Shown here piece after piece: positions 17,108 through 25,764 of a DNA stretch of 46,897 nt. The DNA is from an uncultured bacterium. Its GTDB lineage: Bacteria; Bacillota_I; Bacilli_A; RF39; UBA660. The notes beneath the pieces were generated by a model. It was not told the origin of the DNA. It was given only the letters and a program-made list of their open reading frames with translations, and made no database searches. The stretch's first letter is position 1; every line of letters begins with the position of its first letter. Location of the stretch: assembly GCA_946611605.1 (NCBI GenBank), contig CAMODU010000005.1:1-46897 (forward strand), given 5' to 3'. Position numbers and translations under genes: made by a program.

Positions 17108-17123
17108 TTATATCTTACTTTTT
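17094..17123. terminator. Bidirectional terminator
   Basis: AAAAAGTAAGATA (17094-17106) pairs with TATCTTACTTTTT (17111-17123) around ATTA. It contains the stop codons of both convergent genes. Confidence 0.93.
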
Positions 17124-17659
17124 ATTATGCTATCTAATTCTTCTTCTTTATCTTTAAATAATACATGTGATAAACAAGAAATTATAGCTGTCTTATTCAT
17201 ATCCATTGTTGTTAAATTACCATTTGTTAAATAATATAATAAATCTATACTATCATCTGTATTTAATTCTTTTATTACTAAATCTTTTAATGAATGTCCT
17301 GTAGCTACATATGTGTACATAGCTTTAGTTATTCTAATACTATATGATTTACCAAAATAAATATTTTTATCATTATCTTCTATAACTGAATAAGAAACTA
17401 TATAAGGGATACCATGTGTATCTAATTCATATCCGTTTTCAACAGATATATATAGATCATAGTTATTTCCCATTTTAAGTCTTGCTTCTTTATTATTTCT
17501 TATAGCATTTCTTTGTATTTCATCATTTAATGGTTTAGAATTAACAGCAGTTATTGCATTTACTGTATCAATATCATAATCCATTAAATTACATTCATCT
17601 AATGCTGTATCTAATGCTTTATATTTATTTATATTTTTACTAGCTAGTAATACTTTCAT
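17108..17659 (-). CDS. DUF84/YjjX-type non-canonical NTPase
   Basis: 183 residues. Start ATG at 17659 on the minus strand (AGGTG 10 bases before); the longer frame is rejected because it enters the upstream gene. 'KVLLASKNINKYKAL' and 'SKPLNDEIQRNAIRNNKEA' and 'DLYISVENGYE' are the three hallmark blocks of the inosine/xanthosine triphosphatase family. It would clear damaged purine triphosphates. Its start overlaps the stop of the HExxH gene (ATGA), so the two form an operon. Confidence 0.75.
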   Translation of the reverse strand: MKVLLASKNINKYKALDTALDECNLMDYDIDTVNAITAVNSKPLNDEIQRNAIRNNKEARLKMGNNYDLYISVENGYELDTHGIPYIVSYSVIEDNDKNIYFGKSYSIRITKAMYTYVATGHSLKDLVIKELNTDDSIDLLYYLTNGNLTTMDMNKTAIISCLSHVLFKDKEEELDSIIKSKI

Positions 17660-18612
17660 CTTGTCAACACCTTTTCTACATGTTCTGATGTAGTACATGA
17701 ATCATATGTAACTCCTACATCTTCTAAAAATTCTTCAACTGTTCTATGCCCTTCAATTACTCTTCCAGCTTGATGTACAACATATGATGCTGTTGGATAT
17801 TTATCATTAATAAATGATTCTAATAATTGAATAGCTTTTAAAGTAGATATTATATATTTAATATCTGCATGATAATTAAACTCAGTATATTCTTTACCTT
17901 CACATATATTAGTATTTCCTTCGTTATATTGAGAAATAGAATAGAAATAATAATATATACTATTAATTCTATTATGTAATAATACTTTATACATATCTTC
18001 ATTATTTAGATATGCATACATTAATTCATTAAATATTGGTAATACTTCTGCATTATAATATTCTTTAGTATTTCCTTTATATGTTTCTATTAATGCATGA
18101 GTAATCTCATGTATATATGATGATGTGGCAATATCAGTTATACATTTAGGTAATTCAACACCGGTAAAGAATAATTTTGTATCTTTAAGATATGATTTAT
18201 CTTGTGCTTCTGTATATATAACTTGAGTTATTAATCTACCATCAAATATTTTATCTAAATTATAATAGATAGGTAATTTAAAAGGAGATATATATTTTGC
18301 AGATTCATTATATATATCAACAGCTTCATGTACATCTTTTACTCTTGCTCTTTTAAGTATTCTTTTAACTCTACTATCTGGAAGATATCCTACATTCATT
18401 ACTTTATAATAATCATTTATAAATTGAAATGCTTTTTTCTTCATATTATGTTTAGTCATATAACTCATTTTCAATTCAGTAACTGGACAATTATCTATCT
18501 CATTAATTTCTTGTATAGCTTTAATTAATTTATCATTATAATTAAATTTTCCTAATGTTTCGTTACCATGTATCATCATGTAATCGTTTAAATCTTCAAC
18601 TGTTGCTTGCAC
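17656..18612 (-). CDS. HExxH zinc metallopeptidase-like protein
   Basis: 318 residues if GTG 18612 is the start (GAGGG 9 bases upstream; GTG 18621 is too close to that site). 'SYIHEITHALIE' at about 167-178 is a zinc-peptidase HExxH helix, followed about 15-25 residues later by 'YYNAEVLPIFNELMYAY', which offers Glu ligands. No signal peptide or membrane segment. The family looks like M3-like or a related clan MA peptidase, but the exact family is not recognised. Translationally coupled to the NTPase. Confidence 0.65.
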   Translation of the reverse strand: MQATVEDLNDYMMIHGNETLGKFNYNDKLIKAIQEINEIDNCPVTELKMSYMTKHNMKKKAFQFINDYYKVMNVGYLPDSRVKRILKRARVKDVHEAVDIYNESAKYISPFKLPIYYNLDKIFDGRLITQVIYTEAQDKSYLKDTKLFFTGVELPKCITDIATSSYIHEITHALIETYKGNTKEYYNAEVLPIFNELMYAYLNNEDMYKVLLHNRINSIYYYFYSISQYNEGNTNICEGKEYTEFNYHADIKYIISTLKAIQLLESFINDKYPTASYVVHQAGRVIEGHRTVEEFLEDVGVTYDSCTTSEHVEKVLTR

Positions 18613-18691
18613 ACCAATCACGCCCTCATTAAGTTATTTATTATACCACTTAACACGTAAAAATGTATAAAAAATTAATTTATGTCAAATA

Positions 18692-18705
18692 GTTGCACCT
18701 GCAAC
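18692..18705. promoter_or_regulatory. Perfect palindrome before the transporter gene
   Basis: GTTGCA-CC-TGCAAC. TTGCAC inside it can serve as a -35 box for a -10-like TACTAT at 18717-18722 (18-base spacer), so a regulator bound here would cover the promoter. Confidence 0.45.
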
Positions 18706-18751
18706 AAAATGGAAAATACTATAGTGCTATGATGAAGGTGGAGGTAATTGT

Positions 18752-19972
18752 ATGAATAATAAATGGATTAGATCAGCAATACCTGCATTACTAATACATT
18801 GTTCTATTGGTACTGTATATTGTTGGTCTACATTCAAAGAATCAATTGGGGAGTATATTGGTATGTCTACATTTGCTTTAGGATGGGCATTCTCGTTAGC
18901 GATATTCTTTCTTGGAATGTCAGCAGCCTTTGCAGGTAGGTTAGTAGAAAAGGATATACATAAATCATCACTCATTTCATGTATATGTTTTACTTTAGGT
19001 ATGTTAGGAACTGGATTATTTATTCAGTTTACTAAAGGTATTGTTGCTTTAATAGGTATATATATTTGTTATGGTATGATTATGGGTATTGGTTTAGGTA
19101 TAGGTTATTTAACTCCTGTTAAAACTTTAATGTTATGGTTTAAAGATAATAAAGGTTTAGCTACAGGAATATCTATTATGGGATTTGGATTAGCTAAAGC
19201 TATAGCAACTCCTATAATGGAATTAATACAAAATAATGTAGGTATATATCAAATGTTTTATATCTTAGGAGCTATTTATTTTGTACTTATGTTTATAGGT
19301 CATCTATTATTAAAGAAACCAGATGGATGGAAAGAATTAGATGATAAGAAAGATAAGTTTAAAGCTATTGATATGTTTAAGAATAAAGAGTTCTTAGGTA
19401 TATGGTTAATGTTCTTTATTAATATTCATTGTGGATTAGCTTTAATAACATATGAAAAACAAATACTTAAGATTACATTTGCTAATCAAGAAATACTAAC
19501 TATGATGATAAGTTTAATACCTAGTATTACTGCTGCCTTTAATGCATTAGGAAGAATAGGTTATTCAACTATATCTGATAAGTTAAAAGAAAGAAATACT
19601 ATATATAAGATTATATTTACTACTTCAATTATAGTTACTCTAATAAGTGTACTATCTAACTCAATTAATAGTGGAGTAGGTATAATAGTTATTCTTCTAT
19701 TAGTTATTATTAATGCTGGTTATGGTGGAGGATTTTCAACATTACCTGCATTATTAAGTGAAAGATATGGTATGGAGAAGATTAGTAAAATACATGGTCT
19801 TGCATTAAGTGCATGGGCTGTTGCAGGTATAACAGGTAATAATATGAGTGAATTAATATTAAAGAATACTAATAGTAATTATAACTATATATTAATGGCT
19901 ACATTATTAATATATATTATAGGATTATTAATATGTGTATTTATGGTAAAAAATAAAAAGACTAGTAAATAG
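18752..19972 (+). CDS. OFA-type MFS transporter
   Basis: 406 residues with about 12 hydrophobic segments. The start 'IPALLIHCSIGTVYCWSTF' and the loop 'LTPVKTLMLWFKDNKGLATGISIMGFG' are typical of the oxalate/formate antiporter family of the major facilitator superfamily. Likely moves a small carboxylate. GGTGGAGGTAATT precedes ATG. It stands alone between a divergent gene and a terminator; the palindrome at its promoter suggests regulation by an unseen repressor. Substrate cannot be told from sequence. Confidence 0.85.
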   Translation: MNNKWIRSAIPALLIHCSIGTVYCWSTFKESIGEYIGMSTFALGWAFSLAIFFLGMSAAFAGRLVEKDIHKSSLISCICFTLGMLGTGLFIQFTKGIVALIGIYICYGMIMGIGLGIGYLTPVKTLMLWFKDNKGLATGISIMGFGLAKAIATPIMELIQNNVGIYQMFYILGAIYFVLMFIGHLLLKKPDGWKELDDKKDKFKAIDMFKNKEFLGIWLMFFINIHCGLALITYEKQILKITFANQEILTMMISLIPSITAAFNALGRIGYSTISDKLKERNTIYKIIFTTSIIVTLISVLSNSINSGVGIIVILLLVIINAGYGGGFSTLPALLSERYGMEKISKIHGLALSAWAVAGITGNNMSELILKNTNSNYNYILMATLLIYIIGLLICVFMVKNKKTSK

Positions 19973-19981
19973 TCTTTTTTA
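19955..19981. terminator. Bidirectional terminator
   Basis: AAAAAGACTA (19955-19964) pairs with TAGTCTTTTT (19970-19979) around GTAAA. Serves the transporter gene and the convergent TPM gene. Confidence 0.9.
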
Positions 19982-19987
19982 TTTGGA

Positions 19988-21166
19988 TTAGAACGAGTGG
20001 CCTCCGCCACCTCCGCCTCCTCCTCCGCCGCCTCCGCCGGAAGAACCTCCACCTCCAGATGAACTAGATGGTGGATCATATACAGAGTGTGTTCCTGTTT
20101 TAGTTCCAACAATATCTGTTACAGTAAAATCAACTTTACCATTATTAACCATTTCTTTATTACTTGCTTTATTCATTCTAGAAATAGAAGTAACATATAT
20201 AAAGTTTATTAATAATGCGGCTGTGATAGCTAAGAATACATTAGATGTATGTCTCATTGGTTCAGCTATTTTACCACCAGATAAAACAGTTCTTATTTGC
20301 TTAAATGTCTCAACAGCACATTCATAATATTCTTCTCTTGAAGCGTATCTATAAATATTATCAGTTATAGAATTTGCTTTACCAGTTGTAATATATTTAT
20401 AGTTTGCTCCATTTGAGAATATCCATACTTTTCTTAACTTCATATCAATAATAAATACAGTTCCTGATTCGCTTCCATATTTATTGTTGTAGTATGCTTG
20501 TGCATAACTACCTGTGCTTGAATATGTATGGGAATTAACTGTATGGAATATAATATTACCATATTGAGTTAAATCTTTTATTTCATCAAATAGTTTTCTT
20601 CTTTCTTCTTCAGTTAATAAACCTGCAGCATCATCTATAACTACTTCGTGGTTATTAATAGTTTCTATTAGTTTACCAGTATTATCAGATGTATTAACTT
20701 CATATAGTTTATTAATCTCTCTTAATACAATTTCAGTACTTCTATAATAATCCTTTTTAGTTACTATAGGAGAGGCTTTTTCAATGATTGCCTTAGCTAT
20801 TTGACTGTCTATATTTTCTGAATAGAATGATGAGAAATATATTTTCTTATTATCCATATCAATTACATATATGAATCCTTCATCATCACCTATTTCATTA
20901 TAATAATATTCATTTGCTAAATCTTCAGTAGTATCATAAGTATTACTACTAGCTGTAAGTATAACTACATTTCCATATTTAGATGTAGTTCTAGCAACAG
21001 TTTTAATAGCATATTCTTCTTGAGTATTAAATAAATCTGCTTCATCATCAATTATTATTTTATGTGTTCCATCAAAATCAACTATTGCTGTATCAGTATA
21101 AGCAAATACATTAATAGAGAATACTGAGATGATTATAAGAATAAATAATTTAATATATCTATTCAC
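19988..21166 (-). CDS. Secreted/membrane protein with two TPM domains
   Basis: 392 residues from GTG 21166 (AGGAGGTGATTT just before). Signal peptide at 1-22. Two TPM domains (TLP18.3/Psb32/MOLO-1 type) follow at about 30-155 and 165-290: each starts with 'IIDDEADLF' or 'VIDDAAGLL' and contains 'GFIYVIDM' or 'TVFIIDM'. One membrane segment at about 300-320, then a Ser/Gly tail ending in a run of 13 Gly and 'HSF', common in this family. The tail makes a sharp GC-rich patch at 19995-20055. Overlaps the upstream gene by 8 bases, and both likely act at the membrane. Function of the family is poorly known. Confidence 0.85.
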   Translation of the reverse strand: MNRYIKLFILIIISVFSINVFAYTDTAIVDFDGTHKIIIDDEADLFNTQEEYAIKTVARTTSKYGNVVILTASSNTYDTTEDLANEYYYNEIGDDEGFIYVIDMDNKKIYFSSFYSENIDSQIAKAIIEKASPIVTKKDYYRSTEIVLREINKLYEVNTSDNTGKLIETINNHEVVIDDAAGLLTEEERRKLFDEIKDLTQYGNIIFHTVNSHTYSSTGSYAQAYYNNKYGSESGTVFIIDMKLRKVWIFSNGANYKYITTGKANSITDNIYRYASREEYYECAVETFKQIRTVLSGGKIAEPMRHTSNVFLAITAALLINFIYVTSISRMNKASNKEMVNNGKVDFTVTDIVGTKTGTHSVYDPPSSSSGGGGSSGGGGGGGGGGGGGHSF

Positions 21167-22538
21167 TTAAATCACCTCCTCTTTTATTTAATTGAGGTAA
21201 TGGTCTAGATACCAACAAATTATATTCTTTAATTATATTTCTAAATGATAATATTATTAGTACTAGTGATACTACAGTAGCACCATAGTAATATAAATCA
21301 CTTACTGGTTGTAGTAATAATACTAAACCAGATATAATTATTGCTAACCATAATTTATAATTATTCTTTAATCTTTCTTTAAAAGTAGAATTAGTCTTTT
21401 TCTTTTCTTCTTTATTTATATTATTAAAACCTTCATCTTCAGCATGAGTTTCTCTTTTCTTTATTTTACTCATTTGAGACCAAGATATTATTAATGCTAT
21501 AAATGAAGCGATAAGTGTTATTACACTTGATGCAACATTTGTTATAACTGGTCCAAAATATAATAAAGCAAATATAGGAATAGCAACTAATAGAGAACCT
21601 ATCATATACTTAACAAAGTCTATTGGTAAGTCTATTGCTATTTTTCCTGTTTGACCATTTATAACACAGTAATGTATTCTTTTACCTGTTTTATCTTTAA
21701 TAGATACAAAGTATACAGGATACATTGCTCTTTTTTTATCAGTTACACTCATCTTAACAGATGGAGAATAACATCCATATTTAGCAAACTCATTATATTT
21801 ATTTAATTGGTTAGTTGAATCACTAGAACCAACTGCACATGCGTTATCATCATAGATAGAGTCATCTACATCACATGTATCAGCATAATATCCGATTAAA
21901 TAGTTATAGTTAAAGTCCTCTTTTTCATTATAATTGAATGGTATTGCACTTGAATATTCATCATAGAAGTTAGAAGCTAAATCATAAGATATACCTTCAT
22001 AACTAGCATCTACATGAGCATTTATAGAATAATCATCATATATTCTATAATCTCCTGATCTATGTGAATATTTAGAACCTTTATTAGAAGAATTACCATG
22101 AAATCCAACATTATAAATACCATATGGCATAAATATACCTCTAAATTTATTAAATACCATTTCTGTTTTCATATATTTAGGAGTAAATATATTCTTATTA
22201 AGTATTCTTTTATATTCAGCTATACATTCTTCTTTAGTCTTTTTAAAAGGAATTATGTAATCAGGTCTATTCATGCTCATTTTAGATTCAATTAATGCTT
22301 GAGAATCACAGAAGTTACAGAATGTAACAGCTGTTTCATCAAATGACATTAATGTTGCACCACATTGAGAACATGTATAAGATGTTCCTGATAAGTCAGC
22401 TGTAGGTCTTTCATTTGCATGTTTAACTGTTGCATTTAATTCCTTTGGATTAAACTTAGAAGAGCACATAGGACATACTACTTCTTGGTCTTTTGGACTG
22501 AATTTTAATTCGCCACCACAATTAGGACATTTAACCAT
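21159..22538 (-). CDS. Zinc-ribbon membrane protein
   Basis: 459 residues from ATG 22538 (GGTGAT upstream). Two TFIIB-like zinc ribbons start the protein: 'CPNCGGELKF..VCPMCSSKF' and 'CSQCGATL..FCNFCDSQ'. A middle soluble region rich in Tyr, Asp and Asn follows, then four hydrophobic segments in two pairs (about 300-350 and 395-435). Such ribbon-plus-membrane proteins often sit next to TPM-domain genes, as here, so a joint membrane complex is likely. The ribbons show no DNA-binding features. Confidence 0.75.
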   Translation of the reverse strand: MVKCPNCGGELKFSPKDQEVVCPMCSSKFNPKELNATVKHANERPTADLSGTSYTCSQCGATLMSFDETAVTFCNFCDSQALIESKMSMNRPDYIIPFKKTKEECIAEYKRILNKNIFTPKYMKTEMVFNKFRGIFMPYGIYNVGFHGNSSNKGSKYSHRSGDYRIYDDYSINAHVDASYEGISYDLASNFYDEYSSAIPFNYNEKEDFNYNYLIGYYADTCDVDDSIYDDNACAVGSSDSTNQLNKYNEFAKYGCYSPSVKMSVTDKKRAMYPVYFVSIKDKTGKRIHYCVINGQTGKIAIDLPIDFVKYMIGSLLVAIPIFALLYFGPVITNVASSVITLIASFIALIISWSQMSKIKKRETHAEDEGFNNINKEEKKKTNSTFKERLKNNYKLWLAIIISGLVLLLQPVSDLYYYGATVVSLVLIILSFRNIIKEYNLLVSRPLPQLNKRGGDLSE

Positions 22539-22576
22539 AATATCACCCAATTCAATTGTATCAAAAATAAGATGTT

Positions 22577-22606
22577 TTTAACATACTTTATATTTGCATA
22601 TACAAT
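22577..22606 (+). promoter_or_regulatory. Promoter of the glycosidase gene
   Basis: TTAACA (22577-22582), 18-base spacer, TACAAT (22601-22606); the start codon is 40 bases further on. Confidence 0.5.
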
Positions 22607-22645
22607 ATAAAAGTGTTAGTATATACACCTAATAGATGGGAGTTT

Positions 22646-24316
22646 ATGGTTATGAAAAGCATTTATATTAAATTATTATTAATCTTAGGTATTTTATTAA
22701 CTACTACTTGTATGAAAGTAAGTGCATTAACATTTGATCAAAAAATAGGTATGAATGGGCATGTTGATGTACCTAGAAATATTTTATATGCTGGTGGAGT
22801 AGTAAGAGAGTATCACAATTTTGGATGGACTATCACACCAAATAAACAAATGTACTTTGATAGATTCAATTATTGGGATTTCGATGGATACTATAAAGAC
22901 TTACATGAACATGGTATTACTATATTACCTTGTATTCAAATGGGTGAACAAGCTGTATTCAATAGAAATAGAAATGAAAAGCCAGTAATGAAAGGTGATT
23001 CAACAACTGATCCTATGTCTTATAAAATACATGCTAATTATTTATTTAATTATGCTGCTAGATATGGACACACAGTTGTAGATAAATCTAAATTAAATTT
23101 AGATCCTAATGCATCTTATAAATCAGGCTTAGGTTATATTACTTATTATGAAGATTGGAATGAACCAGATAAGACATGGCAAGGTCCTGATGCTCAATTT
23201 AATTCAACTGAATTAGCTGCTATGTTATCAGCTGATTATGATGGTCATGAAGGAAGACTTGGAGATGTATATGGTGTTAAACAAGCAGATAAGAATTCTA
23301 AGTTAGTCATGGGAGGTATGGCTGGTGGTTCAACTATGGTTAAATGGTTAACTGAAATGCAAGCTTGGGCTAATACTAATAGAACAGATAAACAATTACC
23401 TTTAGATGTAATTAATTATCATCAATATGCTGGAACACATTCTCCTGAGAATTCTTCATTTGTAAGTGATGCAAATAAAATAATTAATTGGAGAAATAAT
23501 AATGCTCCAGGAAAAGAAATATGGATTACTGAATTTGGATGGGATACTAATCTAGGTTCAACTAAACATGCTGCACCTTCTGAAGATACTCAAAGAGATT
23601 GGATTGTTAGAACATATTTAATTGGTGATAGAATTGGTTTAGATAGAATGACTGTATATGATGCTTTAAATGATGGACCTTCAAGTGATACTACTCAATA
23701 TTCAACATCTGGTCTTGCAACTAAAGTATCAGAAGGAACTGTTAAGAAATCATCTTGGTATGGTGTTAATACAGTTAAGAATGTATTAAAAGGATATACT
23801 TTTGATGGAGTAGAAAAAGAAGAAGATGATATTTATATATATAGATATAAAAAAGGAGATAAGATAATACTTGCTATTTGGTCTCCTACTGAAGATGGTT
23901 CAAAACTACATAGTTATCCACTAGTAACTGGTTATAGTAAGGGTAAAATGACAGTTATGAAAAAAGGATATGATTTAGGTATTACTACTGATATAGAATT
24001 AGATCCTGAACATGGATTTACTGAAATAGAAGTAACTGAATCACCTATATTTATAGAACTATCAGATAAGATTAATATGAGACCTGCAAGTGAAGTACCA
24101 TCATCTAATAATGAGGATACACCTGTAGTAAATGATAATGAAGAATCAAAGAAAGAACTAGTTGTTAGAAATACTGAAGATAATAAAACTATAGTTGATA
24201 CTATTAAACAAATAGTAGAAGTACCTGCAACTGGATTAAGTATTATTGGATATATAATTGCTGGTATAACATTTATATCTGTTGGTATTTATAGAATAAA
24301 AAAAGAATGTAAGTAA
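22646..24316 (+). CDS. Secreted clan GH-A glycoside hydrolase with C-terminal anchor
   Basis: 557 residues from ATG 22646 (GGGAG 5 bases upstream); ATG 22652 is the alternative. Signal peptide to about 28. The catalytic domain has Glu173 in 'DWNEPD', the acid/base position after Asn, and Glu296 in 'IWITEFGWD', the nucleophile on strand 7, as in GH39/GH5-like barrels. A small beta domain and a charged linker follow. The end 'VPATG', a hydrophobic segment and 'RIKKECK' look like a sortase-type anchor in which Leu is replaced by Val. Likely cuts host or dietary glycans at the cell surface; substrate unknown. Confidence 0.8.
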   Translation: MVMKSIYIKLLLILGILLTTTCMKVSALTFDQKIGMNGHVDVPRNILYAGGVVREYHNFGWTITPNKQMYFDRFNYWDFDGYYKDLHEHGITILPCIQMGEQAVFNRNRNEKPVMKGDSTTDPMSYKIHANYLFNYAARYGHTVVDKSKLNLDPNASYKSGLGYITYYEDWNEPDKTWQGPDAQFNSTELAAMLSADYDGHEGRLGDVYGVKQADKNSKLVMGGMAGGSTMVKWLTEMQAWANTNRTDKQLPLDVINYHQYAGTHSPENSSFVSDANKIINWRNNNAPGKEIWITEFGWDTNLGSTKHAAPSEDTQRDWIVRTYLIGDRIGLDRMTVYDALNDGPSSDTTQYSTSGLATKVSEGTVKKSSWYGVNTVKNVLKGYTFDGVEKEEDDIYIYRYKKGDKIILAIWSPTEDGSKLHSYPLVTGYSKGKMTVMKKGYDLGITTDIELDPEHGFTEIEVTESPIFIELSDKINMRPASEVPSSNNEDTPVVNDNEESKKELVVRNTEDNKTIVDTIKQIVEVPATGLSIIGYIIAGITFISVGIYRIKKECK

Positions 24317-24332
24317 TTACATTCTTTTATTT
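24301..24332. terminator. Bidirectional terminator
   Basis: AAAAGAATGTAA (24301-24312) pairs with TTACATTCTTTT (24317-24328) around GTAA. Shared by the glycosidase gene and the convergent phosphofructokinase gene. Confidence 0.9.
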
Positions 24333-25553
24333 TCTAACTAAGTGTGTTGGAACGCCATCTTTAAATATTGGTAATAATTCACCAATTATTAATGGTCTAG
24401 CATATTGAATAAATTCATCTTTCATTTGATGATTTTCTTCATCTATCCATTCAGCAGGTATTTTCTTTTCTACATTAGCTATATCGTGAATATCAAATAC
24501 ATCAGTTACACATTTATATGGATCATTTGATTCTCTTTTTAATGTAACCATCATACCTGTATTACCTTTATTAACTTCTTCAACAGCACGAGCACCTACA
24601 GCTTCAGCTTCTTCAATATCTCTTAATGAAGCTATATGAGATGCAGCTCTTTGTAATGTTGAGAATTCAATAGCTCTTGTTTTTAATCCTGTTTCCTTAG
24701 CAACTATATTACATAAAGTAGATGCACATCCAGATAATTGCTTATGTCCGAATGCATCAACAGCTCTATCATCTGCTCCTAATTCACATACGAATTTACC
24801 ATCTTCCGTTTGAATACCTTCAGATACAGCTATAACAATACTATTCTTTTTATCTTTTAAATCATTAATTAACTTTAAGAATTCATCTAAATCAAATGTT
24901 GATTCTGGTAAATAGATAGCATCTACACCATTGCAATTATCATCTTTTGCAAGTGCAGCAGCTGCAGTTAACCATCCAGCATGTCTTCCCATGATTTCAA
25001 CAATACATACAGTTAATCTAGATTTATTAAATGATTCATTATCTCTTATTATTTCTTTTAAAGATGTAGCTATATATTTAGCACATGAACCATATCCAGG
25101 ACAATGATCAGTTATTGGTAGATCATTATCAATTGTTTTAGGTACACCAAAGAATGTTTGAGTTTTATTATTTTCTTTAGCATAGTCAGATAACATCTTA
25201 ACTGTATCCATTGAATCATTTCCACCTGTATATAATAATGATTCAATTTCATATTTTTCTAATATTTCAAATATCTTCTTATATGTATCTGGATCATCTT
25301 CAAACTTTGGAAGTTTAAATCTACATGATCCTAAGAATGCAGATGGTGTTCTTTTAAGTAATTCATAGTTTTCATCATTTGATAGATATTCGTCTAAATC
25401 AATAATGTTTTCAGTCAAGAATCCTTCAATACCATTTACCATTCCATATACATGATCGTATCCTAATTCTTTAGCTCGTCTGTATACTCCTGCTATTGAT
25501 GAATTAATAACAGATGTTGGTCCTCCTGATTGACCTACAATAATGTTTTTCAT
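24327..25553 (-). CDS. Phosphofructokinase, PPi-dependent type
   Basis: 408 residues from ATG 25553 (GAGGGATATA upstream; codons before it rejected). 'GQSGGPTSVINSSIAG' binds phosphate. 'GGNDSMDT' (110-117) has Asp113 where ATP enzymes have Gly, and 'PKTIDNDL' (138-145) has Lys139 where they have Gly: both mark pyrophosphate use. Catalytic Asp142 and 'MGRHAGWL' are present. The first Asp of GGDDS is Asn112 here. Glycolysis step fructose-6-phosphate to fructose-1,6-bisphosphate, reversible with PPi. Phosphate donor is inferred from the two signature residues. Confidence 0.9.
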   Translation of the reverse strand: MKNIIVGQSGGPTSVINSSIAGVYRRAKELGYDHVYGMVNGIEGFLTENIIDLDEYLSNDENYELLKRTPSAFLGSCRFKLPKFEDDPDTYKKIFEILEKYEIESLLYTGGNDSMDTVKMLSDYAKENNKTQTFFGVPKTIDNDLPITDHCPGYGSCAKYIATSLKEIIRDNESFNKSRLTVCIVEIMGRHAGWLTAAAALAKDDNCNGVDAIYLPESTFDLDEFLKLINDLKDKKNSIVIAVSEGIQTEDGKFVCELGADDRAVDAFGHKQLSGCASTLCNIVAKETGLKTRAIEFSTLQRAASHIASLRDIEEAEAVGARAVEEVNKGNTGMMVTLKRESNDPYKCVTDVFDIHDIANVEKKIPAEWIDEENHQMKDEFIQYARPLIIGELLPIFKDGVPTHLVRK

Positions 25554-25641
25554 TATATCCCTCATTTCCATTTATTATTATAAAATAATATATAATAATC
25601 AAACAATAGAAAAAATATAAAAATACATGTTATTTTATATA

Positions 25642-25650
25642 TGTTATAAT
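25642..25650 (+). promoter_or_regulatory. Extended -10 promoter TGtTATAAT
   Basis: TGT followed by TATAAT (25645-25650). Predicted start near 25657, leaving about 108 bases of leader before the XRE gene, far longer than other leaders in this window. Confidence 0.65.
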
Positions 25651-25656
25651 AAAATT

Positions 25657-25764
25657 ACATAAAAACGAGTGAATTGCAACCGGTAGTTGCTAAATTTCCA
25701 AGTCAACTATATAGAGCGCAACCGGGTAAACTAGTAAAATATAAGTCAGAAAGAGGTGATTAGT
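25657..25764 (+). promoter_or_regulatory. Structured leader of unknown type before XRE-DUF4097
   Basis: Contains hairpin GCAAC (25676-25680)-CGGTA-GTTGC (25686-25690). The same GTTGC can instead pair with a second GCAAC at 25718-25722, TAGTTG (25684-25689) with CAACTA (25704-25709), and TAGTT with AACTA (25729-25733). GCAACCGG occurs twice (25676-25683 and 25718-25725), and CCGG is self-complementary. These exclusive pairings suggest a switch; alternatively the palindromic parts are operators for the XRE protein. No known riboswitch class was recognised. Confidence 0.45.

Noticed and set aside
19885-20112. Minus-strand frame rich in Glu and Ala
   Set aside because: Out-of-frame reading of the poly-Gly tail of the TPM gene and the end of the transporter gene, crossing the shared terminator.
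25657-25764. A known riboswitch class (THF, preQ1, ydaO, glycine, fluoride, T-box)
   Set aside because: None of the conserved core sequences I know for these classes is present.
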